Origin: Chitinibacter sp046530675
GTDB lineage: Bacteria; Pseudomonadota; Gammaproteobacteria; Burkholderiales; Chitinibacteraceae
Length of the DNA: 64,000 bases
NCBI RefSeq assembly: GCF_046530675.1
Contig: NZ_CP172558.1
Location: 1,860,001-1,924,000, forward strand
Direction of reading: 5' to 3'
Shown: positions 26,324 to 35,092 of the stretch, in pieces
Layout: the number at the start of each line of letters is the position of its first letter
How positions within the stretch are numbered: position 1 is the first letter of the stretch
Notes under the pieces: generated by a model
Database searches by the model: none
What the model was told of the DNA's origin: nothing
The model's input: the letters and a program-made list of their open reading frames with translations, nothing else
Program-made: the position numbers and the translations under genes

Positions 26324-26443
26324 TCGGGTAAAATCGCCAACGATTGCGGTTTTAACCGATACGATGCAAATAAATACCGCGCTTGCGGTAGCAAAATTAC
26401 TCAAAAACAAGTAAATTTGCGCCTTATTGCATCATGTAACTGT

Positions 26444-26469
26444 TTGCATCGCCAAAATTTTGGTAGAAT
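26444..26469 (+). promoter_or_regulatory. Probable acpP promoter with extended -10
   Basis: TGGTAGAAT (26461-26469) has the TGn extension and a near-consensus -10. A poor TTGCAT lies at 26444. A separate promoter for acpP between fabG and acpP is usual, matching its high expression. Confidence 0.5.
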
Positions 26470-26520
26470 GCGGACGCATTTTTCAGAAATTAAGCTAACA
26501 AGGCTTGGGAACTAAATCCA

Positions 26521-26759
26521 TGGAAAACATCGAACAGCGCGTGAAGAAGATTGTTGCTGAGCAACTGGGCGTGCCAGAAACTGACGTTAAGATTGACTCT
26601 TCGTTTGTTAACGACCTCGGCGCCGACTCACTCGACACCGTTGAACTCGTTATGGCCCTCGAAGAAGAATTCGAGTGCGAAATCCCTGACGAGGACGCTG
26701 AAAAAATCACTACCGTTCAACAAGCAGTTGACTACGTTAACGCTCACCTGAACAAGTAA
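26521..26759 (+). CDS. acpP: Acyl carrier protein
   Basis: 79 residues, strongly acidic; phosphopantetheine is attached at Ser37 in GADSLDTVELVMALEEEF, the ACP signature. It carries growing acyl chains among the Fab enzymes. Followed by a terminator, so it can be expressed independently. Confidence 0.98.
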
Positions 26760-26776
26760 TCTCGGTGATTCCAGAC

Positions 26777-26813
26777 CTCCGCTATGGCTTGCTGTAGCGG
26801 GGGTTTTATTTTA
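26777..26813 (+). terminator. Terminator after acpP
   Basis: Stem CCTCCGCTA / TAGCGGGGG around a 10-base loop followed by TTTTATTTTAT. Confidence 0.8.
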
Positions 26814-26898
26814 TCTGGCGCAAAATTCAGTTTGATGCTCAAACTGCAATCGATTGCGCGGCCGGTTTTGTCCGGCATTGGAAGCGGAGTACCCCCAC

Positions 26899-28140
26899 AT
26901 GTCTAAACGCAGAGTAGTTGTTACCGGTTTGGGTCAGGTTTCCCCCGTCGGCAATGATGTTGCCTCAGGCTGGGCAAACCTGCTGGCTGGCAAGTCCGGA
27001 ATTGGCCTGATTACCCGTTTTGACCCGAGTGATATGGCTTGCCATGTGGCAGGTCAGGTCAAAGATTTTGATGTGACCCAGTACGTCAACGCGAAAGATG
27101 CGCGCCGGATGGATGATTTTATCCATTACGGTATCGCTGCCGCGATGCAGGCGATCAAGGATTCTGGTCTTGATGACGTTGCCGATCTGGATAAAACCCG
27201 TGTTGGCGTCAATATCGGTTCGGGTATTGGCGGTCTGCAATTGATCGAGCAAACCAATGCCGCGTATATCGAAGGTGGCACGCGCAAAATCGGCCCATTC
27301 TTTATTCCGGGTTCATTAATTAATATGATTGCCGGTCATGTTTCGATCATGAAAGGCTATCAAGGCCCGAGCTATGGCATCGTTTCTGCATGTACCACCG
27401 GTGCACACAGCATCGGCGATGCAGCCCGCATCATTCAGTACGGTGACGCCGACGTGATGATTGCCGGTGGCGCTGAAGGTACGATCTGTAAAATGGCGAT
27501 CGGTGGCTTTGCTGCGATGAAAGCCTTGTCGACTCGCAATGACGATCCTGCAACGGCATCGCGTCCGTGGGACAAAGGTCGTGACGGTTTCGTGATGGGC
27601 GAAGGTGCCGGTGTGCTGGTACTCGAAGAATACGAGCACGCCAAAAAACGCGGCGCGACCATTTATGCCGAGCTGGCTGGTTTTGGCATGAGCTCAGACG
27701 CGCACCACATCACCGCACCGAGCGCCGAAGGCCCGGCTCGTGGCGTACAGAACGCGCTGCGCGATGCTGGCGTGAACGCCGATCAGGTTGATTATGTCAA
27801 TGCACACGGCACGTCAACGCCGCTGGGCGACGCGAATGAAACCAATGCACTGAAACTGGCGCTGGGCGAACACGCCAAGAAAGTAGTCGTCAACTCGACC
27901 AAGTCGATGACCGGCCACTTGCTCGGTGGTGCCGGCGGTGTTGAAGCGATCTACTCGATTCTGGCGCTGCACAATCAGGTTTCGCCACCGACGATCAATA
28001 TCTTCGAGCAGGATTTCGAAGCCGGTTGCGATCTGGACTACTGTGCCAATACCGCCCGCGACATGAAGATCGACGTTGCGATCTCCAATAGCTTCGGCTT
28101 TGGTGGCACCAACGGTACTTTGGTATTCCGTCGCGTTTGA
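26899..28140 (+). CDS. fabF: 3-oxoacyl-ACP synthase II (FabF)
   Basis: 413 residues. Catalytic Cys165 in SACTTGAHSIGDA, His in NAHGTSTPLGD and His in KSMTGHLLGGAGG. It elongates acyl-ACP with malonyl-ACP and sets temperature-dependent unsaturation. Start MSKRRVVVTGLGQVSPVG at 26899. It closes the fab cluster and is followed by a terminator. Confidence 0.97.
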   Translation: MSKRRVVVTGLGQVSPVGNDVASGWANLLAGKSGIGLITRFDPSDMACHVAGQVKDFDVTQYVNAKDARRMDDFIHYGIAAAMQAIKDSGLDDVADLDKTRVGVNIGSGIGGLQLIEQTNAAYIEGGTRKIGPFFIPGSLINMIAGHVSIMKGYQGPSYGIVSACTTGAHSIGDAARIIQYGDADVMIAGGAEGTICKMAIGGFAAMKALSTRNDDPATASRPWDKGRDGFVMGEGAGVLVLEEYEHAKKRGATIYAELAGFGMSSDAHHITAPSAEGPARGVQNALRDAGVNADQVDYVNAHGTSTPLGDANETNALKLALGEHAKKVVVNSTKSMTGHLLGGAGGVEAIYSILALHNQVSPPTINIFEQDFEAGCDLDYCANTARDMKIDVAISNSFGFGGTNGTLVFRRV

Positions 28141-28160
28141 TACTCATCCAAACCACGCAA

Positions 28161-28194
28161 AAACCACGCACCTGAGAAGGGCGTGGTTTTTTAT
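28161..28194 (+). terminator. Terminator after fabF
   Basis: AAACCACGC / GCGTGGTTT stem with an 11-base loop and a TTTTTTATT tail; a second AACCACGC just upstream could form an alternative hairpin. Confidence 0.88.
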
Positions 28195-28381
28195 TGGTCG
28201 GGTGTGATTTGGCTCACCCGGTCAAAGTCATTTGGCGACCTCTGGTCGGTTAAAATATCCGTTGGTCAGGGGCGGGCGGCCTGGTGTCGCAAGGCATGCT
28301 CCAAGGCCATACAATCCGGGCCATGGCGAGCATTTGCGCCTATCCGCTTGAGGGAGTACGCGCTTTTGGCGCAGGATGTTT

Positions 28382-30754
28382 ATGGACAAGAATGAGTTAC
28401 TGACCGCGATTCGCGGTGCTTTTTTGCAAGCCTTTAATTCGCTGTTGCCGACTTTGCTGGGTAATAGTGCCGACGCGCTGTTTCTTAAGGCGGATCGCGC
28501 GGCCAGTCTGATCGAACAAAGACAAATGCTCGATGCGCGCGCAGCATTGATGACGCGCGAGCAGGGGTGGTTGCAGGCCTTGTCAACAAATATGGATAAA
28601 TTGCTTAACCGCAGTTTCCAAACCGCCTACAGTACGTTTCGCCCCTCGTTCAGCGAGTCTTTTTCGCTCGACACGCTGTCGCTGGTCGATGCAGACGAAT
28701 TTGATGGCGAGTTGAAAATTGACGAATTGACGACTCGCTTGCGTAATGTGGCCGAAGTGCAATTGCGCGACCTGAATATCCGGATGGCGATCCTGTTTGA
28801 TCAGGACAATATCAACGAGCGGGAAAATCCGTTCCGTCCCTATTTGCTGACGCGGTGTCTGGGTATGGCTGCCGAACAGTTGCAGATTGAACCCGAGCTG
28901 CATACGCTGTTATGCGAAACGCTGACCGAGCAATTGCAAAAAAATGTCGTCGACATTTACCAGATGCTCAATCAGCATCTCGCCCGGCACGGGATTGCAG
29001 CGCAATTGCAATTGCGCATTCGTACTTTGCCCGATGCTGCCAGTTTACGACCAGATCAGGCTGTTCAAACGCCCTCGACCGAATCGACACTGTTCAACGA
29101 AGATACCGAATCTGCAGCCAATGCTTCAATACCACAGGCGCTGCTTGAGGGGGCTACCGGTGCCCGATTTGGTCAATGGTCGGCGTTAATGCGCCAGCAA
29201 GCCGAATATGGTCATGCATCACTGGGCGAAATTCCAAGCCAGGCAGCTCCGGCGGGGATGGGCTGGCTGGGGTCCGTCAAGCAGGTCGGCGGCGCAGTCC
29301 GGCAATTATTCAGCGGAACTGCTCCCATTCAGACTTCCCCTCAAAGAATTAGCCCGGCATTGGCGCTGACGATAGAGCAAATGAACTCGCAGCCAGCGGG
29401 GTTGCTCGACGCGCAGGGCGAGGTGCGCAATCTGATTCTGGAGCAGCGCAGCGAGTTGAGTTCAGCCAGCCCGGATATGAACGAGCAGATGATTGTCGAT
29501 ATTGTCGGCATGCTGTTTGAATTTATCCTGCGTGATTCGCAAGTGCCCGCCGAAATTCGTGCCCAGCTAGGGCGCATGCAATGGCTGGTACTGAAAACGG
29601 CGCTGCAGGATCCGGCGCTGTTTTCGCAAAAGCACCATCCGGCGCGGTTGTTGGTCAACCGCATCGGCTCGATTGCGCAAGGCTTGCAGCAACTCGATCC
29701 GAAAGCCGAGCGCATCACCGCTGAAATTCGGCGAATTATCGAAGCTTTGTTGCTCGATGAAGATGAAAGTGCCGAGCTGTTTAGCCGCATGCTCGACGAG
29801 CTTGACCATTTTATTGCCCGCGAATTGCGCGCGGCGGACGAGCAATCTGAGCTGGCTTCGCAAGCGATGGAAAATGCCGAAAATCGCACGCTGCGTTTTG
29901 CCCGCATCACGGCGCAAACCGCGCATGCACTATCCGGTTTCACGCTGGATGGCGGTTTGCAGCATTTTCTGATCAATATCTGGCCGTATGCCATCGAATT
30001 TGCCGAGCGTAACGATGAAGTGCAGGCGCTGCGTTTCCGGATGTTTGTGCCGGAGTTAATTTGGAGTATTGCACCGAAACCCGAGGCAACAGACCGTCAG
30101 CAATTACTGGGCATGATTCCGCGACTGATCGGTGTACTCAATGAAGGATTAAAATCCACGCCGTGGAACAGTACACAACAGCAACAATTTAAAAGCTATA
30201 TGATCGACGCACATCGTGCCGCCATTACCGGAACGATGAATCTGACGGCGCCTGTGCCGACGATGGCGATGTTGCGTGGTCAACTGGCTGAATTTATCGG
30301 TGAAAAAGCCAGTGATCCCGATCCGGCGCAACTGGCCGAGTCAACCGAGCTTAATCCAGTGCTACTTGATCGCGCCATCAGCGAATTAAAAGTTGAAATC
30401 GGATTTATTGACCGGCAGGTCGAGGCTGAACTGGAGCAGGATGGTGAGCCTAAGTCGGACGCGGATGAGATCAGCAATGCCGAATTATTCGAGCGACTGC
30501 GCAGCGGTGTTTTGATTGAAGTGAATCTGACCGGCAAATTGCGCCAGGCTCGCTTGTGCTGGATGAGTCCGACCGAGACCAAATTGATTTTGAATCTGGC
30601 CGCTGACGCACCGCCTTCGGTCATTAGTGTGAATGTTTTCAAGCGCTTGCTGCAGTCGGGGCGCGCCCGCTGGTTGGAGCAGACACAAATCTTCGAGCGT
30701 GCGATGGGCTCGCTGCTCAATACGGCTGATGTACTGGATGCGCAGGTTGTATAG
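28382..30754 (+). CDS. DUF1631 family protein
   Basis: About 790 residues, helical and cytoplasmic, matching the DUF1631 family. Older annotations wrongly call this family thymidine phosphorylase. The C-terminal 90 residues (about 680-780: LRSGVLIEVNLTGKLRQARLCWMSPTETKLIL) look like the small beta domain, PilZ-like in shape, found at the end of this family. Function unknown; in several betaproteobacteria it lies near c-di-GMP or fatty-acid genes. I prefer the ATG at 28382, with AGGA five bases before, over 28376. A palindrome follows one base after the stop. Confidence 0.8.
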   Translation: MDKNELLTAIRGAFLQAFNSLLPTLLGNSADALFLKADRAASLIEQRQMLDARAALMTREQGWLQALSTNMDKLLNRSFQTAYSTFRPSFSESFSLDTLSLVDADEFDGELKIDELTTRLRNVAEVQLRDLNIRMAILFDQDNINERENPFRPYLLTRCLGMAAEQLQIEPELHTLLCETLTEQLQKNVVDIYQMLNQHLARHGIAAQLQLRIRTLPDAASLRPDQAVQTPSTESTLFNEDTESAANASIPQALLEGATGARFGQWSALMRQQAEYGHASLGEIPSQAAPAGMGWLGSVKQVGGAVRQLFSGTAPIQTSPQRISPALALTIEQMNSQPAGLLDAQGEVRNLILEQRSELSSASPDMNEQMIVDIVGMLFEFILRDSQVPAEIRAQLGRMQWLVLKTALQDPALFSQKHHPARLLVNRIGSIAQGLQQLDPKAERITAEIRRIIEALLLDEDESAELFSRMLDELDHFIARELRAADEQSELASQAMENAENRTLRFARITAQTAHALSGFTLDGGLQHFLINIWPYAIEFAERNDEVQALRFRMFVPELIWSIAPKPEATDRQQLLGMIPRLIGVLNEGLKSTPWNSTQQQQFKSYMIDAHRAAITGTMNLTAPVPTMAMLRGQLAEFIGEKASDPDPAQLAESTELNPVLLDRAISELKVEIGFIDRQVEAELEQDGEPKSDADEISNAELFERLRSGVLIEVNLTGKLRQARLCWMSPTETKLILNLAADAPPSVISVNVFKRLLQSGRARWLEQTQIFERAMGSLLNTADVLDAQVV

Positions 30755-30755
30755 A

Positions 30756-30804
30756 GGGTATTGCTCTGTGGCTATTTATTGATAATGGCTGCATGGCAAT
30801 ACCC
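30756..30804. repeat. 49-bp palindrome, best-preserved intergenic copy
   Basis: GGGTATTGC...GCAATACCC outer arms (9 bp perfect); inner GGCTATT and AATGGCT lie symmetrically. It sits between convergent genes. Confidence 0.9.
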
Positions 30805-30810
30805 TTGGTT

Positions 30811-31332
30811 TTACTTTTGCTGCTTGGTGTAATCGAGCTCTCGCAAATCATAGCCCTGATCAATGGCGGCCTTTTGTGCCGCTTGCAAGGCGGGCTCGGG
30901 CAAGCTTGGTGTGCGCGACAAAATCCACAGGTATTTCCGGTTTGGATTGCCGACCACGGCCCATTGATAATCCGCATCCAGGCCGATCACCCAGTAATCT
31001 GATTTGAAAGGCCAAAAAAAGCTTACTTTCAATTGCGAATTTTGCGTGTTTTCAACCACGGTGGCTTTGCCTTCGGCTTGATCAAATTCGCCCGATTCCT
31101 TGCGGCAACGATTGACGACCTTGATGCTGCCATCGGGGTTTTTGCTGTAATTGGCCGTGGTGTCGGCCACGCAATTGCGCTGGAAATACATAGCAAATTT
31201 GGCGATTTCGTACCATTGCCCCAGATAGCGGTTCAGGTCGACTTCCGCCACGGTGCGTACTGGTGCGTCGTCAGCCGCCCAGCTGGCGCAACTGATCAGC
31301 AGCGCACTGCATAAAGTGATTGTTTTGAGCAT
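30811..31332 (-). CDS. blc: Outer-membrane lipocalin Blc
   Basis: 173 residues. Lipocalin motif LNRYLGQWYEIAKF near 32-45, then NRCRKESGEF and SDYWVIGLDADYQWAVVGNPNRKYLWILSRTP, as in bacterial lipocalin Blc, which binds lysophospholipids. The N-terminus has a lipobox-like LISC with Cys15, though ordinary cleavage after SWA is also possible. I start at the ATG at 31332; the longer frame puts 12 charged residues before the signal. Ends 7 bp from the palindrome. Confidence 0.9.
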   Translation of the reverse strand: MLKTITLCSALLISCASWAADDAPVRTVAEVDLNRYLGQWYEIAKFAMYFQRNCVADTTANYSKNPDGSIKVVNRCRKESGEFDQAEGKATVVENTQNSQLKVSFFWPFKSDYWVIGLDADYQWAVVGNPNRKYLWILSRTPSLPEPALQAAQKAAIDQGYDLRELDYTKQQK

Positions 31333-31435
31333 TAATTGATCGTCCTTTTCTTTCCAAGCATGAATCAATCCAGGCCCGCAAGCTGCGGGATCAAGCCATA
31401 TCGTGTTTGCACCCGATTGCCATTACAATGCGCAA

Positions 31436-32773
31436 ATGCCTAAGTATCTTACCTCGACTCTCGATTTTGCTCCCGACTTGATTGCGCTCGCTGCGACGCA
31501 GCCGCTGGCTTTTCCTGGCTTGCTGCAATCTGCCCGCACGCAAGGCTGGGATATTTTATTTGCCTTGCCGCAAACCCAGCGTACCTATCGTGCCGATGAG
31601 GGCGCCGCTTTTGTTGCTGATTTGGCCGCTTTGCCTATTGATGCCCAAATTAACAGCGAGTTCCCATTTCATGGCGGCTGGCTGATGTACGCCGGTTATG
31701 AGTTGCTGGAGGCTTTCGAGCCCACGGTGCCGCAGCGTTTTAGCAGCAGCGAGGCGACGCAAGCCACTGGTGCGATCCGTGATTTTCCGCTGGCAGCCTT
31801 GATCCGTTGCCCGGCAGCGGTGTTGTTGCAGCGTGAAAGCCAGCAAGTCACGCTGATTGCCGAAACCGCCGAACAATTGGCGCAGCTGCAGGCTTTGGTG
31901 AGCGCCGATGCGGCTTGGTCGCCCGCAGCCTTGAAAATCGCCGCAATTTCCGAAGACGAGCCGCAGGCTTTTCTCGCGGGTGCTGAGCGTGCGAAACAGT
32001 ATATTTATGACGGCGATGTGTTTCAGGTCAATCTATCGCGCGGCTGGGATGTGACGCTGTCGCAAGGTGCGCCGCTGGATGTATTTGCGCATCTGCGCGC
32101 CGCCAACCCAGCGCCGTTTTCGGCCTACCTCAATTTAGGCGACGACGTTGGCCAGATTGTTAGCAGTTCGCCCGAGCGCTTGGTGAGTGTGCGGGATGGC
32201 GCCGTACAAACCCGCCCGATTGCCGGGACGTTTGCCCGCTCGCTCGATCCGGTTGAAGACGCCGCGCTGAAAGAGCGCCTGCTCAATACGCCCAAAGAGC
32301 GCGCCGAGCACATTATGCTCGTTGATCTGGAGCGCAATGATCTGGGGCGGATTGCGGTGCCCGGCACGGTGAAAGTTGACGAACTGATGGCTGTCGAGAC
32401 GTATGCCTTTGTACACCATATTGAATCTAACATCCGGGCAAATACCCGTGAGGGTATCAACGCCGCCGATGTCTTGCGGGCACTGTTCCCCGGTGGCACG
32501 ATTACCGGCTGCCCAAAAGTGCGCTGCATGCAGATTATCCGCGAGTTGGAAGATCGAGCGCGGCTGGCCTATACCGGCTCGCTGGGTTACATCAACCGTG
32601 ATGGCAGTATGGATACCAATATTCTAATTCGCACTTTTGTCCAGCAAGGATCGCAGCTGTATTTCCGCGCTGGCGCGGGGATTGTGGCCGACTCTGATCC
32701 CGAGCGCGAATTGCAGGAAACGCGGCACAAAGCGCGTGGCCTGCTGCGCGCCTTGGGAGACCAATTGGCATGA
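31436..32773 (+). CDS. pabB: Aminodeoxychorismate synthase component I (PabB)
   Basis: 445 residues of the chorismate-binding family. VDLERNDLGRI, PGGTITGCPKVRCMQIIRELE and GSLGYINRDGSMDTNILIRTF are the core blocks. With a glutaminase partner it makes 4-amino-4-deoxychorismate for folate. The residue that is Lys in E. coli PabB (PIKGT) is Ala here (PIAGT), as in anthranilate synthase. The four-base overlap with pabC nevertheless argues for PabB. No PabA gene is nearby; the TrpG glutaminase may serve both. Confidence 0.85.
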   Translation: MPKYLTSTLDFAPDLIALAATQPLAFPGLLQSARTQGWDILFALPQTQRTYRADEGAAFVADLAALPIDAQINSEFPFHGGWLMYAGYELLEAFEPTVPQRFSSSEATQATGAIRDFPLAALIRCPAAVLLQRESQQVTLIAETAEQLAQLQALVSADAAWSPAALKIAAISEDEPQAFLAGAERAKQYIYDGDVFQVNLSRGWDVTLSQGAPLDVFAHLRAANPAPFSAYLNLGDDVGQIVSSSPERLVSVRDGAVQTRPIAGTFARSLDPVEDAALKERLLNTPKERAEHIMLVDLERNDLGRIAVPGTVKVDELMAVETYAFVHHIESNIRANTREGINAADVLRALFPGGTITGCPKVRCMQIIRELEDRARLAYTGSLGYINRDGSMDTNILIRTFVQQGSQLYFRAGAGIVADSDPERELQETRHKARGLLRALGDQLA

Positions 32774-33591
32774 GTGTGAGCAAACTCGTCAATGGTCAAG
32801 CCGCCGAGACGATCAATCTGACCGACCGTGGTCTGCAATTTGGCGACGGCGTGTTTCGCACGATTAAAGTCCTCAATGGCCAGCCGGTCTGGTGGGCACG
32901 GCATTACGCCAAATTGGTGCACGATTGCGCACAAATCGGCATCGTCGCGCCGAGCGAGGCGAGTTTACTCGCCGATATTGAGCAACTCAAAGCTGATAAT
33001 CACACACTGAAAATCATCGTCACCCGTGGCGAAACGGCGCGTGGTTATGTGGCGCCCGCCGATTTGTCGCCCAATCGCATCGTGCAGATTGCGCCATTAC
33101 CGGCGTATTCGCCCGATTTGGCGACGCACGGCGTTAAGCTGCGTAGCTGCAGCACACGAGCGAGCTGGCAACCCGCGCTGGCGGGCATCAAGCATCTGAA
33201 CCGATTGGAAAATATCCTGGCACGGCGCGAGTGGTCTGACCCGAGTATTTTTGATGGCTTGATGTTTGATCGTGATGACTTCTTGATTGAAGGCGTGATG
33301 AGCAATGTGCTGGTGCTGCTTGACGGTGTGCTGTGTACTCCCGATTTATCCGAATCCGGCGTCTCTGGGGTATGCCGTGATATGACCTTGCTGGCAGCGA
33401 CTCAGCTAGGTATACCAACGGCAGTATGTAAAATCAATCGCAGGCAATTGTCGCAAGCGCAGGCGTTGTGGGTCTGCAATAGCTTGGCTGGACTATTGCC
33501 GGTGATCTCGCTCGATGAGCTGCACTGGCCTGTTGCCGATTTGAATAAGGCTTTGCAGGCGGCAATCGAATTATTAAAGGAAGACCAATGA
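32770..33591 (+). CDS. pabC: Aminodeoxychorismate lyase (PabC)
   Basis: 273 residues of PLP fold type IV. The PLP lysine is Lys141 in AGIKHLNRLE; DRGLQFGDGVFRTIKV at the start and FLIEGVMSNVLV are typical. It releases pyruvate from aminodeoxychorismate to give p-aminobenzoate. It overlaps pabB by four bases (ATGA) and the next small gene likewise, so the three are translationally coupled. Confidence 0.92.
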   Translation: MSVSKLVNGQAAETINLTDRGLQFGDGVFRTIKVLNGQPVWWARHYAKLVHDCAQIGIVAPSEASLLADIEQLKADNHTLKIIVTRGETARGYVAPADLSPNRIVQIAPLPAYSPDLATHGVKLRSCSTRASWQPALAGIKHLNRLENILARREWSDPSIFDGLMFDRDDFLIEGVMSNVLVLLDGVLCTPDLSESGVSGVCRDMTLLAATQLGIPTAVCKINRRQLSQAQALWVCNSLAGLLPVISLDELHWPVADLNKALQAAIELLKEDQ

Positions 33592-33836
33592 AAGTGATTG
33601 CCTTATCGCTGGCGCTGTTGACGCTGGGCACGGCGCAAGCCGAGCAATATTATCAAGCTGATCCGGCCAAATTGGCCAAGTTAGAGGCCGAACGCTGCGC
33701 CAAATTGCAAAAAGAAGATCAACTGATTACCCGCCGTCTGGGTGGTGGCAATAATAAATCGTACGACATTGCAAAAATGCAATCGCGCCAGCAAGTGGTG
33801 CAAGCCGATTACGGCAAGTACTGCCTCAAGAAATAA
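33588..33836 (+). CDS. Small exported protein of unknown function
   Basis: 82 residues with a signal peptide cleaved after AQA; mature part about 64 residues, charged, with two cysteines (in ERCAKLQ and GKYCLKK) that could form a disulfide in the periplasm. Overlaps pabC by four bases. I recognise no function. Confidence 0.75.
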   Translation: MKVIALSLALLTLGTAQAEQYYQADPAKLAKLEAERCAKLQKEDQLITRRLGGGNNKSYDIAKMQSRQQVVQADYGKYCLKK

Positions 33837-33948
33837 TCCCTCGCGATCTACTGCCGTTTGGGCCTTGGCGGCTTGCAGCCGCGATCCTCTGATCTACACT
33901 GGGTTCAATTGACGCTGCCACGGCATTACCTCGACGGAGGATCAGAAA

Positions 33949-34821
33949 ATGGATATCGCACAACGCTTGCACGAGCTGCTCGGTCCGGATCATTTTCCGC
34001 AATATCTGGTTGAACGCTATCCGCACCTGGCAACCCGGCTGTTACAAACCTGGGGAACGCCAGCACTGGATATTTTCATGAACGATCTGTTTTTTGATCG
34101 TCGCGGTGGTCGTCAGGGATTTGAGGCTGAAGTAATGCAGGAGTTATTCAGCATCCAGAGTCTGTACAACCAGCGCTTTCCGCAACAGGAAAGCAGTGAA
34201 ATCTGGACTGAAACCGATCTGGCGACCGAAGAGCTGAGGGCAGATTATCTGCTGTTTGATGCGCCGCATTTAATGGAAGCGGCTAAAACCGGCAATCTGG
34301 AATTCATCAGCAATGCGCTCGCTTCCGGCGTTTCGATTGATTATCGCGACGAGGCGGGCTTGAGTATGTTGTGGTGGGCGTGCCGCTATGGTCATCGCGA
34401 GCTGATCGTGACTTTGCTCAAAGCCCGTGCGGTCGTTGACGTGGCGGACGAGTTGGGGTGCTCGCCTATGCATTGGCTGGCGGCGCAGGATCTGCTTAGC
34501 GCCATCGAAGAGTTGCAGCATCATGGTGCTGACATCAATGCGCGGGATGTCGAAGGCGCTTCGCCGTTGATGTATGCGACCCGGCGTTCCAGAGTGGCCG
34601 CAGCGGGCTGTTTGTTGCAGCTTGGCGCTGACGTGAATCTTCAGGACAAGAAAGGAATGAGCGCTTTGCATTATGCTGCTGAAGTCGGCAGTGGTCATCT
34701 GCTTGAATTATTGATGGCTTATGGTGCCGATAAAAACTTACTTGATTGTCAGGGAAGGAGTGCCGAAGATATCTTGCGTGCCAAACCGGGGGGGCAGCGT
34801 TTGCTGGCTTATTTAATGTGA
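33949..34821 (+). CDS. Ankyrin-repeat protein
   Basis: 290 residues, no signal peptide. Residues about 100-285 hold five ankyrin repeats (for example GLSMLWWACRYGHRELIVTLLKA, SALHYAAEVGSGHLLELLMAYGAD). The N-terminal 95 residues are a unique helical domain. Such proteins act as binding scaffolds; partner unknown. GGAGG lies eight bases before the ATG. Followed by a strong terminator. Confidence 0.85.
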   Translation: MDIAQRLHELLGPDHFPQYLVERYPHLATRLLQTWGTPALDIFMNDLFFDRRGGRQGFEAEVMQELFSIQSLYNQRFPQQESSEIWTETDLATEELRADYLLFDAPHLMEAAKTGNLEFISNALASGVSIDYRDEAGLSMLWWACRYGHRELIVTLLKARAVVDVADELGCSPMHWLAAQDLLSAIEELQHHGADINARDVEGASPLMYATRRSRVAAAGCLLQLGADVNLQDKKGMSALHYAAEVGSGHLLELLMAYGADKNLLDCQGRSAEDILRAKPGGQRLLAYLM

Positions 34822-34843
34822 CCCATGCCGTTATTGCCCTGAT

Positions 34844-34868
34844 AGCCCTGATCTTCAGGGCTTTTTTA
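34844..34868 (+). terminator. Terminator after the ankyrin gene
   Basis: Perfect AGCCCTGA / TCAGGGCT stem, three-base loop, six T. The following 220 bp up to mltF are AT-rich and hold only its leader. Confidence 0.9.
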
Positions 34869-35092
34869 TGCACGTGATGTTTTGAGGATTATTGCTGTTC
34901 GCTGAATTTTATTCTTGTTTTTTAGTATGTTTTTTGAAAATTAAGCGAAAGAAATTTATGGGTTTTTACTTAAGCTTTTGGCGGCTTAAGATCAAGAATT
35001 AGCTGATCCTAATAAGCAAATTTTAAAAAAATGTTTGTCGTTTCAAAGGGATGTAGGCACAATGCGCCGATCGAAAGGATAAACGGATAGGC

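Noticed and set aside
33368..33417. GGGTAT...ATACCA pair inside pabC
   Set aside because: The span is 50 bp, not 49, and the inner blocks do not match; treated as chance.
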